A stretch of DNA of 64,000 bases from Chionoecetes opilio (taxonomy: Eukaryota > Arthropoda > Malacostraca > Decapoda > Majidae), in NCBI GenBank assembly GCA_016584305.1, contig JACEEZ010020297.1:62001-126000 (forward strand), written 5' to 3'. The position numbers were made by a program, and so were the translations under genes. Shown here in pieces: positions 54,087 to 64,000 of this stretch (positions are counted from its first letter, which is position 1; every line of letters starts with the position of its first letter). A model generated the notes under the pieces. That model had not been told where the DNA came from. It worked only from the letters and a program-made list of their open reading frames with translations, and searched no databases.

Positions 54087-57000
54087 TTATAGAGTGTGAC
54101 CAATACGCAACTCGTGGCCAAGGCAGTTCTCCTATCTCCGGGAGAGCCGCAGTAGCTCCAGTCCTCATACTTTGGCGGATGGTGCGCAGTTTTTATTTTG
54201 CCCTATATCTCCAAGTTCCTGCCCAACTTGTTGTGAACTGATCTATGGATTGCGAGCGCAGATCCTAGCCGTCACTGCAAAATGTGATAGAGTTGGTCTT
54301 CTAGCTGCACTTTGCCAAGCATCAGCTTCCCATTTGACCGGCAACACCTACATGGTCCGGTACCGACCGTCCGGCCTCGCTCTTGAGCAGATAAAGCCAT
54401 TCAGGATGACATTGACCAGCGGATGGGGAAGTTAAAATTACACATAGATTGAAGAGCACTGACAAGATCACACTAAAAAATTGTAAAAGAGACATCCGGA
54501 AGAGTAAGAAATAGCCATGAGAGCATATAAAATAGCACTTATTTCAGCCGTAAAAACAGATGAAACACTTGGAAGGCTGGACGCTTTTGTTAAACGATGG
54601 GAATACTACACCGTATCCCCCACCTCCTTCGTCTGATTTGGAATCATCAGTAAGACAGGGACCGAACTCTGATGTGTGCAAAAGTGGTCTAAAAACTGGC
54701 ACGCTCAGACCTCAGGAGGGTAAGGACCCGTTTCTCAGCGGAAGGCTTTTGCAGAAGGACACTTTCTGGGAGAAGCCATTGGACCGACTGTCGGAGCCTA
54801 TGCAGGCAGATCTTAAAGCAGGGAAGGATAGCGTCTCCCCATAATAGCTGTCAATCGAAACCAAGGGCTTTGGTAAGCTTCTTTTCTTCGCCCATGGTAA
54901 AGTTGCGATCCTGAATCACAAGACACCAGCACGGCAAGCTATTGATCAGGGAGGCGTTGGAAGGCGATACCAACATCTTAACAGGAGGACTGGCAGTTGA
55001 AAGATCTAATGGGGCAGGAAACCAGCATCCACCAATAGACTTGGGATGGGAACGACTGAACGCCCCGTTTGCCAGACGACACCATAAGATGTACCGACTC
55101 CAGCATCCGCAGTCGAGTGGGTGTGGCAGAGGAGTACACTTTTACATCCATATTCAAGCTTCGAAAGGATAAGTGAGCGGTGGGGAAGATAGAGGGACTG
55201 TAGCGCGATCAGCCCCCCAGCGGTGTGCGAGAGGACTTTCAGTAGAAAATCCATGGTCCGGAGACAGTCATCTTGAAGAACACGAAGGTTGAGGTACCCA
55301 AGTCGTCTATTGTCAAAAATGAGGTCCTAAAACCGGTTCTTCTTCCCTACATGGTATTCTCTTATCGTACGATTACAGTCTGGGTCGGGATTGAATCCCA
55401 CGGGTTCTGCAAAAATGAAACAGCTTACAGTCCTTTGTTTGGAGAAACCGGAAGCCACGAATTCCTCCGGCCAATTCACAAACTTTATCAATAGCAAGTT
55501 GAGTCTCTCTCTGCACCGACATCCTGGACGCAAGCAAAAGGATTCATCCACGTATATGTACTAACAATCCCCTCTGGCAGTACATCACAATCAATTGAGG
55601 CCACAGCGAACAGAGCTACATTCAAGACGCTACCTTGGGGGATGCCACCGGGAAGCGGGTGTTCAGAAGACAGTATGATGCCCAACTCGAACTCTAAGAA
55701 CCTGGTTGGCTAAAGAAACTCTGGAGGAACACAGCAAACGCCTCTTAGGCCTAAAACTCATACAGAGATTTGCAATAATACCGTGTCTCCCAGCCGTGTC
55801 GTAAGCCTTTTCAAGGTCGAAAATATGTCACATGGTGTTTGTCGAGAGGCGAATGCCCCGCATATGGATGAATGTCTAAGGAAAAGAAGCACTTCCGTAG
55901 TAGAGTGATGCATACGGAATCCACACTGAGAACGGGAGAAAGTTTTCCTTTCCAAAAACCATACAAGTCGACTATTTACCATTTTTTCTCGAATACTACA
56001 CACACCTGAAGTTAGGGATATGGGCCGGAATTCTTCGTAAGTGAGTGGTCCTTCCCAGGCTTAGGATCGGTATCACACCGCCACCCCCAGCTACTTGGGA
56101 AGTTCCTTCAATCCAGATTCCTATTATAGATGCACAACAAAAAATCTAGAAGCCGTCCTCTCTTAGATGACAGAGCATCGCTATGGTACATCATCTTGGC
56201 CTGGGGAAGTGTCATGCGCAAACCTCCATGGCTTGACATAGCTCACGAGGTGTAAAAAGAACATTGTAAGATTCCCCGCCTCTGGTTGAAAATCTATGCC
56301 TCTCTGGTTCCTGTCGCAGTCCTGTCCCTAGCCTTGGAGAAGCAAAGGTCTGTCTGCGCCACTGATACAAAATGGGGAGCAATTCCTCTGCTAGCAGTCA
56401 AGGGATCTGCAACAGGGTCTCCATTAATCGATAGAACTGGAGGGCAGGATGGGCAAACTTCCCCGTCATTTTCCTCACTCTTTTTGCCAAACCTTGACAC
56501 CGGGGTATCTGCACAGATCGTATTATAATACCCTCCAAGAGGTGAATGACGGAGCCTCTTTCATAAACCCGTCGGTATCTGCTCTTGACCCTGTGAAAGA
56601 TATTTTTAGGTCTACTGACGTTGGCCGCGAGAATGTATTGCGTCTCAGCAACGGCGGGAGTGACTCCCTCGCTGCCGTACAGTTCCTGAGTCCACCACGG
56701 AAACAGGTCGGCGAGAAAAAGATCCCGATGTGCGGGGGGATGCTCGCGAGGCTGCAAAATGGATTCGAAGACACAAAGTAATCTACGGCCTCATTTATTG
56801 TTGTAAAGTCATCTATATGATGTTAAAAACACAAGCATTTTGAAAGCCTCCCAGTCCTGCACGAGAGAGGCACCATTTTGGGAGACTCGAGAAAGGGGGC
56901 GAGGACACTGCTTTTAAGTAATATGGGATAATGGTCCCTTCCCCGAAGAGGATCGGCCACCTCCCTGAGATTCGAGGGCGACCTGTGGGACCTGCAGAGT

Positions 57001-57117
57001 GATAGGTCAATAACATCAATGTTCCCGTCTGCGAATGGAAATGTGTTGGTTCTCCTGTGTTTAATTATTTAGGTTGTTGCCATTTATAAGAGAATCACCG
57101 CGACGATTTTCTGGTGA
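54087..57117 (-). pseudogene. RNase H-type LINE, copy 5: endonuclease to RNase H, indel-riddled
   Basis: Colinear with copy 2 (about 39478-42480) over 3 kb: RNase H region at 54090-54850, RT at 54900-56280, pre-RT linker at 56280-56780 and endonuclease end at 56800-57117 (HFHSQTGT, then HYPILLKAVSSPP). It lacks ORF1, the first part of the endonuclease and the 3' end. Substitutions are rare but one-base insertions or deletions occur roughly every 20-40 bases, so no frame exceeds about 120 codons. It is cut on the left by the end of the hAT element and on the right within the endonuclease. Confidence 0.9.
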
Positions 57118-57607
57118 GCCAGACATAAAACCAAAAGATAAAGAATGAAATAATACAAGGATAATTTCATAAATACACATACAAAGCGACAGAAATGTTT
57201 AAAGACATACAAATATGCTGGTCAAAACTGTCATTTTTCATGGATTTTCAGGCAGAAAACCGATAAAAAATAAGAGGCAGGCCCGCAAAAAAAAACTTGT
57301 TCACCTTCAGGAACTGGGTGCATGTATACTTTACGCTTCATTCCCATGCAAGGAACCCTAGAGACACGTTCTGTAGCTTCCTTTTTCCGGTGTTTGATGT
57401 AGTGTGGGGGAGTTAGGGGTGTGTGGATGCCGTGGGAGGGAGGGGGGGGTGGTGGGGGGAAAGGGGAAGAGGTGTGTTATAGTGACAGCTGTGTGGTGGT
57501 GGTGAGATGGTGGGGAGACATGAAGAGGGGGAGGGATAAACCTGCGAAAGGAACTTTTTTTTACCCCTTCTATTAATTCTTTGTCTCACACCATTCATCT
57601 CTCACCA
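57118..57607. other. Intergenic, G-rich on plus strand
   Basis: GTGGGGG and GGGAGGGGG runs at 57400-57540. No gene recognised. Confidence 0.5.
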
Positions 57608-57722
57608 CTAGTTTGGTGGAAAAAGAGTTAGAACCACCTCGGAAAAGGGTTAAAAGACCAAGCAAGCAAGTCTTTGACATTTTCCGAGGTCGTTCAAACT
57701 CTTTTTCCACCAAACTATTTAC
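57608..57722. mobile_element. About 110-bp inverted-repeat element
   Basis: TAGTTTGGTGGAAAAAGAGT and CCTCGGAAAA on the left are mirrored by TTTTCCGAGG and ACTCTTTTTCCACCAAACTA on the right. Confidence 0.75.
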
Positions 57723-58116
57723 CAACTCATCATTTAGAGCCCGCATGCACCAGATTGAGACAGCATTTTTGGAGGTTCCCGTCTCCCATCTATTTGGCTC
57801 ATGGACTTGCCACCACTGTACAAAGTGACTATATGTGTCTTCTTAACAATGGATTGATTTGTCAGGCAAAATGCATCTGTAACCTGGGGGAGGGGGTAGA
57901 GGAAGGTGGGGGGAGGGGGAAATTAGGGCGCAAGGAGCAAAGATGGCAACCCTCTCCCCTTCATACATATCCCTTTGTGCAGCCTGAGCGATGTGGAGCA
58001 CTGTGAGGACTAACCTCCACCCAGTGAGATGTCAGATTACGACAAACCCGAGAAATTTTTACACTCACTGAGAAGGGCAAAAAATCGGGAAAATTTTCTT
58101 GTCCTAAGTTTTTTTT

Positions 58117-58133
58117 GCAGTCACTATATTTAT

Positions 58134-58200
<67 letters not shown>

Positions 58201-58312
58201 TATTATATATATATATATATTATTAATATATATATATATATATATATATTTTATATTATATATATATATATATTATTTATTTATTTTTTATTTATTTATT
58301 TATTTTTTTATT
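58117..58312. repeat. AT-rich microsatellite
   Basis: Long TATATA array grading into TTTATTTA repeats. Confidence 0.95.
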
Positions 58313-58762
58313 TACAGTGGAGTCGACCCTAGCGCATCTGCCCTTATGTTTAAAAGGAAGCGTATGATTTATAGAGACGGATGGTATGACAGCAGAGTGG
58401 TATAAAGAAGGTGGATGGATAGGTACAGGAAGGAAATCCTGCTAATTTGAGTGTTTTGAAAAGGTTTACCAAAATATCTGGTTGTTTTATAGTTCATAAT
58501 TTTGTATGTTTTTTATGGCCTGCAAATGATTTAATGTTGAAATGGATCTCGATTACAAATATTCAATCTTCATTCATCTCGTTCTTCCCTGGCTTTTCCC
58601 CATGTAATCCAATGCGGAAATTTATTTGTGTTAATAAAAAATAAACGAAGTCCAAAGTGATTTGTGGTTCTCTTCATCATATTCTGGATAACGACAAAAA
58701 TATTTTTGGCTTGTACTTAGGCATATTTCATATTTAGTAAAGTTTTATGGGTGTTGCAGTCC

Positions 58763-59013
58763 ATGGCCCGTACCGAGAAGTCATTATGAAGGTTGAGCGA
58801 CGACCTTCGTGACAGGAAGGTACCATAAAAGAGATATTTTTGGGAAACGAAGAGCAGCGACGGGTCGGCACTAAGACACGGTCCCCTTTCCGTGTCTTTG
58901 ACGACCGTCGTCGCTGCTCTTCGTTCCCGAAAAATATCCCTTTTTATGGTACCCTTCTTTAGCCCAACGAAGGTTGTCGCTCGCCCTTCAGCATGACTCT
59001 CGGTACGGGCCAT
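58763..59013. mobile_element. 251-bp fold-back MITE
   Basis: Ends ATGGCCCGTACCGAGA and TCTCGGTACGGGCCAT are inverted copies. Inner pairs include GAAGGTTGAGCGAC/GTCGCTCGCCCTTC, GGTACCATAAAA/TTTTATGGTACC and CGAAGAGCAGCGACG/CGTCGCTGCTCTTCG. Nearly the whole element folds on itself. Confidence 0.88.
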
Positions 59014-60628
59014 CAGTTTTAGCGGCTAATGGTCTGTGCAACACCTCTAAAAACTTACTGTATCGCAATATGCCTAGAAAGGGGTAACCGTAAATATTCC
59101 TCATCAGTTAATATAACGGGGCGGAAAATGGTCATATGCCCTACGGCGGGCCGCTGGGAGGGGCCCGCCGGTGAGCCTCTGAGCAAATTCCCAGCGGCCC
59201 AAAACGTCGTACAACTTCCGTCGGGCCCGCCGGTTAAGACATACGGAGGGCCTCCGAGGCCCTCCGTCTTTGTGTTTTGCTGGCAAGCCCTTGTTGGCTA
59301 TAAGGAGAAGATAGGAGGTTGAGCCTTTATTCTAAAGATGACAAAATCTACAGCCAACCTAGCACCCCTCTTCGAGCCTCTCGGGCTGTACACTAACCTA
59401 ACCTGCCCTAACCTAACCTAGCCTAACCCACTCTAACCTAACGGGGGGGCTCCGGCCCCCCGACCCCCCCCTAGGTTTTTTACACTTAGATTCGCACACT
59501 TTTCTCAACCGTCGCTTTGCGCATCCGTGGACTTAGTTTTTTTTCGGGACCTGAAATTTAAATGGGCCCATGTGGCAAGTAAGGATGGGCACTCATTAAA
59601 ATTTAAACGAGTTTTAAAGGACAGTAAGTTAATACGAGACCCAAAATTTTGGGGTTTAGCTTGCGGGGGACCCCTTGTTTTTAATTTTTCCCCAGTTATT
59701 TCAAAAAAGAGTTTGTCAATGGGAGATTGGTTTTAAAATGCATTTTACCATTTTTTTTGCTGTATTTCAATTTTTATCCTTTTCATTATACAAAAATACT
59801 GTTACCCCTTAATTTAAATACCCCTTTTTTCACCCACTTAGGGTAGGTTAGGTTATTAGGAAGCTGAATTTTATGGTTATATTTTTACTTTAGGATGCTT
59901 ACGGGGCCCGGGGCGAGGTGGCGGAGGGGTTTTCAGCCCCCAAAATGGTAATTGTGGGACAAATATGTGATAATACGATTGATAATTTTAATAGCATACT
60001 AAAAATCCAGTTTTCTTGTTAGAAAACCCCTGGGTTTTATCTAAGAAATTGTTTAGTTTAGGTAAATTGAATTAGTTAAGTTGAAATAAAAATTTTGACA
60101 AAAAAAAATATAAAAAATGGGGAGTTCTGTTTCAGAATGTCCGTTTTGAAAAAAATATCCCTTCAATTATCTCAAAAGGGGAGGTTCTATATAAATTTGG
60201 TACAACTCTGAGTTAAGGAGAAAATCCCCTGCAGATACATAACCATTATTTATCACGTTTAATCTGACTTTTAAAAGCGAAATGAAAGCTTAGCCCAAAT
60301 CATATTAGCACGTCATTTTTTCTTTTCATTTATCTCCCTATTTTCGTCGACATTTCCAGTTCTTGATCTTGCATATATTACAGTACACAAATATCTTTTA
60401 ATAAGCTTTTAACATATTCCTGCATTCAGAGTTTACATCCAGGGGGGTTTTGGGGTACAACAATAAAATACACATTTTTCTTATTTTCATGTATTCCAGG
60501 GGATTGTTACCAAAAATTCTGCGTCGACGGGTACCACGTGGCGACGGGGTCTCAGTTGTTGTTTTGGAGAATTCCTTTGGCGACAGTTTCATAAACCTTT
60601 TCACGTATCCCTACACCCTACCGCCAAT
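59014..60628. other. Intergenic; inverted TTAGG motifs and mini-element remnant
   Basis: CCTAACCTAACCTAG-type repeats at about 59393-59440, followed by a G7/C6 stem. GTAGGTTAGGTTATTAGG at 59842. Remnant of the GTCGGCGA mini-elements at 60340-60600. GGCGGGCCGCTGGGAGG/CCAGCGGCCC inverted bases at 59146-59200. No gene recognised. Confidence 0.5.
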
Positions 60629-60828
60629 AGCCTATAGTCCCACTGCCATATATGTCGTCAGGCGCCATATATAAATTGTAAAATCCAAAGATACATATTG
60701 TAGGCCCAAAAAGAGCATGCCAGATTTAATTAATACCGGGTCTTCTGGGCACATACAAGCCCTACAGTGGCTTAATTAGTAATATTTAGCCCCGGGCACA
60801 AAGGCGGGGGACTATAGTGTTATGACTG
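60629..60828. mobile_element. Third copy of the nested TIR element of the 620-bp repeats
   Basis: CTATAGTCCCACTGCCATAT, GTCAGGCGCCATATATAA and the mirrored GCACATACAAG, TAGTAATATTTAG and GGGGGACTATAGTGTTAT match the nested ends at 17908-18158 and 37203-37450, with many indels. Confidence 0.6.
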
Positions 60829-61394
60829 TTGGTTTACGGTCCCGAGATTCCTACATTTTCCCCCCTTTCTCAGCGACAATTACCATTACAACTAAAAAAT
60901 GTCTCAGGTAGTACAGCGTACGCCGTAATTTCCCGTACTGTGCGTGGCAGAGAGGGCAGTAGAAAAAAGGTGAGGTCAAAAGCCCACGTCTGATTGGGCG
61001 TGTCGTTTCATGGTAACGGGGGGGTTTTGTTTACATCCACGTGAGGCGCCCAAAAGCATTTGATAGAGGGAACAAAAACCCGAACGGGCAAGCCGCTCAA
61101 TTCTTTTTCTCAAAAAAAGCCTGGAGTCCAACGGTTCTCTTTAAGTCCATACTAAATATTTTTGTAAAATGTATTGTTACCGTCATATGTCGTTTTCTTA
61201 TTTTTCCGTTTCGTACAGTTTTCTATACCATGTGGTCGGTTATGTGTTGTTGGCTCAGCACTGGTACTGGCCATGCCCCCCAAAAAATAGCAGCGCCCAA
61301 ATCCCCAATCTGGGCCCGCTGTCGGGGGGCAAGTTTCTGTTTACAAAAGCGTCCGTTTCTAACAAAGCAAAAGAAAGGGGTTTGTTGGGGGGAT

Positions 61395-61809
61395 CTAATA
61401 TATAAAGGGGCAATGTCCAATTTTTGTTACCGTACTCCTCCCACGTTTTTGGGGGAGAAGGCTATAAGTGTCTCTTTAAAACCGGAAGGCTCTAACTTAT
61501 TTTTTAAACGGTTTTTTTTTCAATTCGGGGACTTTTCGGAGATTTTTAGGGGACTTTTTTTATATTTTGGGGGGGGGAGGGGAGGACGGGAAACGGGACG
61601 GGACGGGAACGGGGCAGGGGCGGGGGGAAAGGGACGGGGACGGGACGGGGGGGCAAAAGGGGGGGAAGGGGGGAGGGGGGGGCGGGTGGGATGGGAGGAA
61701 CGGGGTTGGGGGGCGGAGCGGGACGGGGCGGGATGGGAGGAAAGGGATATTATTATGATATTATTTTGCAAAAAAAAAAAAACACGGGCAACGCCGGGGT
61801 TCCTGCTAG
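61395..61809 (+). mobile_element. Small non-autonomous Helitron-like element
   Basis: The 3' end is ACGGGCAACGCCGGGG then TTCCTGCTAG|T, a typical arthropod Helitron hairpin (CGGGC..GCCGG) with CTAG followed by T at 61810. A candidate start is A|TCTAATATATAAAGG at 61394|61395. The interior has no Rep or helicase. Confidence 0.5.
61568..61745 (+). repeat. G-tract-rich region
   Basis: Many GGG-GGGGGG tracts spaced by one to five bases (GGGACGGGACGGGAACGGGG style). It could form G-quadruplexes; tract lengths may be inflated by sequencing. Confidence 0.7.
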
Positions 61810-64000
61810 TACTTACGTGAGGGCTGAGAAGTGGGAATGAGGATAGGAAAGAGAGAAGGAGAACGGAATGAGGAAGAGAAAGAGAGCTTTGAAAAGGAGG
61901 GGGATAGGAGAGAGGCAATGGGGTTTTGCTTACGCCACATTTCCTTACAGCCCGTAAAGGGGGGGCAGCAGCCACCTCAAAATCGTGCCGTAGGCATTTG
62001 CAATGAAAAGCCCGGGGGGGGGTGAGGGGGGAAAGGGGGAAAAGAGTGGGGAATGAGAAGGCGAGGAGAAGGAAAATTAACGTGAACCAAAACTCCCTCT
62101 CCTCGCCGTCACCTTGCACCTCACTTCGTGGGTGCAGCACTGAGATACCCTTTGACCGTAAAACGAGCCCACCCTCGCCCCCTGTTGGAGGGAGGAGAAG
62201 GAAATTTTCAATTGGTGGTGTGAGTCCGCGTCGGGTGGCGTCTAGGAACTAGTGTATTAGGTCTGGCCCGCTGCCTAAGGTTTTCGACCCCCGGGTTTTG
62301 GAAAAAAACCCTTTCGGAAAACACACCCTGTTTCCAGCCTGCGTCCTGGCGTTCCCGCCTGAGGACCCCCCAGGGTCCCGGGAGGGCGTGACTTGCCCGC
62401 CGGGCCTTAGGGCCTGGAGACCATACGGTCTTTGAAGGGGACGCCAATAGTATGTATTATATGATTGACAGTCTGAAGGGGCGGGGGGATTAAAGGAGCC
62501 CCGGGGGGAACTATGCAAACTAGGGCCCAGGGGGGGGAAAGGGGGGGTCGCCCCCGCAAATGCGGGGCTTACTACCGGGGAGGTAAGCTCCCCGAGCCCA
62601 CGTTCGGGGACGCCCCGTGTAATCATCGGTACCCGGGGGTTATGCCCCAAATCGGCCCCCTTTAGGGGGGGGTGCCGGGGTTAATTGTCATGCCCGAACG
62701 CGGCCGATTGGATAAACCCTACAGGTTGGGGTGCCGCTAAAACGGAGAATCAAAACCCCCCCCTTTGGCCCCCGGGACGCAAAATTTCCTTCCCCCCCTT
62801 CGGAGTAGGGGGGCTGGGGTTAAAATATTGGCGCAGGGGAGTAGGATCCTTGATCTAGTCGCGGGCGTGGCTTAGCTGTAGATAAGGGAGAGTATTAGGT
62901 CCACCACCATATAGAGTATGAATGTGTGGAGTGACTGACGAACACCGGGACCATATGGTTAGCACGGCGAGCTGACTGCAGCGGCTCGGCGGGCTACCGT
63001 GTGCCCGGGTGGATAGGTAGGTAACGGTTAGGGCTAGGGGGGGGAGTTCCTTATGAAGTGCCTGAGCGTGAAAGGACTAACTATTTAGGGGGAGGATAAG
63101 GGGTCGGTCGTACGAGGAGGAGAAGTTTTAAAACCGGGCTCCCTGGCGTGCCTGGTGGCCCCGGGAGGATAAGTACCTAGCCCACGATCTGGGGTCGTTG
63201 AGGAGGGAAAAAATTTACTTTTGCCTCCAGGTGGCGAGTGTAGTATCAGCACCGTCCCGGGGGGCCGGGGTTAATTAGGACCTGGCCCACGACGACCACC
63301 CGTTCCCATCCTTTTTTACCCGGGGGGATGCTCCCTGAGCCTTGGGCTCGAGTTAGGCCCTGTAGACCCGTGCGGGGTTAAACGTACCCGCGGGGTGGAT
63401 ACGCAGCCACCGATCTTGTCAAGTCCCCAGCCCCCGGGAAACAGCGAGGTATGGTAGGGTCGTGACAATAGACCTGAGGTATGGTTTAAAGGGTCCTCCC
63501 CGCGCTTGGTGGTGATAGGTAGGTAGGGTGAGGCCGTGGGGCTGATAAATGGCGATTCCACCACATCCTCCCTCTTGGGGGGCCCGAGGAGTGGCGCCCA
63601 CCTAGTAATCCCCCCACGGTTCTCTGGGCAAGAAGAGGCAGGAATGCGGTAACCTACACCTTCAGTCCCGGGGGGATTCGCCCTGTCTTCTGGCCAAAGT
63701 TCAGGCCCTGTAGACCCTACGGGGTTTAAAAAGGTTGATTCACAGCACAGTTTATGGTACATTGTCGGGGCCCTCCCGTTGCCCTGTGCCCTGTTAGTCA
63801 TTTCCATGTTAGGTCATCCATTTTTACGTTTCCTGGAGATACTGGTAAATAGTGTTTCTATTTCAGATTTGTGATGGTGAAGACCGCGGTAATAAATTAA
63901 TTTTCTCTCACAGGTTCCCTGAATGATATATATATAGGTAGGGTTAGGCTAATTCCCTTCCCCAGGGTTCCCCGAATGATATAATACGTATGTGGGTTAG
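61810..64000. other. G/C-homopolymer-rich end, unassigned
   Basis: Frames at 62249-62650 and 63316-63807 (minus) are open but Pro/Gly-rich and unrecognised. A block reading CCCGGGGGGAT, then AGGCCCTGTAGACC, then GGGGTT occurs near 63320-63378 and again near 63668-63728. GGTTCCCTGAATGATATA (63912) recurs as GGTTCCCCGAATGATATA (63966). Confidence 0.4.

Noticed and set aside
61520..62140. 206-residue Pro/Ser-rich minus-strand frame
   Set aside because: Arises from G-tract sequence and crosses a Helitron-like 3' end; no family resemblance.
62249..63807. Possible rRNA or snRNA because of GC-rich repeated blocks
   Set aside because: No conserved rRNA or snRNA motifs seen on either strand.

Overview
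The window looks like intergenic DNA of an arthropod, most plausibly a decapod crustacean. The evidence is dense TTAGG-type repeats, long AT and CT microsatellites, and LINE, Helitron, Harbinger, hAT and CACTA-like elements of arthropod character. I found no intact host gene, rRNA or functional tRNA. Almost every coding-like stretch is a transposable element (TE) protein, and nearly all carry frameshifts or stops. The assignment to decapods is inference, not proof.

Layout. 1-1955: jockey/CR1-type LINE remnant. 2039-3389: CACTA-like element with a 3-bp target duplication. 3.8-4.2 kb: hairpin made from a transposase HTH fragment. 4.7-5.2 kb: fragment of a repetitive protein with an HEEADTR motif. 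6.5-7.2 kb: terminal-inverted-repeat (TIR) element. 8.06-11.68 kb: 3.6-kb element with inverted repeats of about 600 bp and a related protein fragment inside. 11904-17560: nearly complete Helitron with both termini visible. 17.8-18.5 kb: inverted partner of 36.9-37.5 kb. 19.3-20.7 kb: 39-bp minisatellite. 22.7-25.1 kb: first of five copies of one RNase H-bearing LINE family. 25.1-30.2 kb: mostly featureless, with one CACTA-like fragment. 30.2-32.5 kb: TTAGG-derived arrays and palindromic repeats. 32.5-37.5 kb: a cluster of small inverted-repeat elements and a direct duplication. 38-39 kb: CT microsatellite and hAT-like end.

39.1-47.0 kb: the longest LINE copy (ORF1 and ORF2, minus strand) head-to-head with plus-strand copies, and a tRNA-like sequence. 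47.5-48.6 kb: PIF/Harbinger transposase pseudogene. 49.4-51 kb: mini-elements and TTAGG repeats. 51.4-54.1 kb: ZBED-type hAT element. 54.1-57.1 kb: another LINE copy. 57-64 kb: small inverted repeats, microsatellite, a Helitron-like end, then G/C-homopolymer-rich sequence that I cannot assign.

The genes do not form a pathway; the window is a nested TE landscape. Divergence between LINE copies is dominated by single-base indels, and homopolymers look inflated toward the right end. Part of the apparent decay may therefore be uncorrected long-read error rather than biology.
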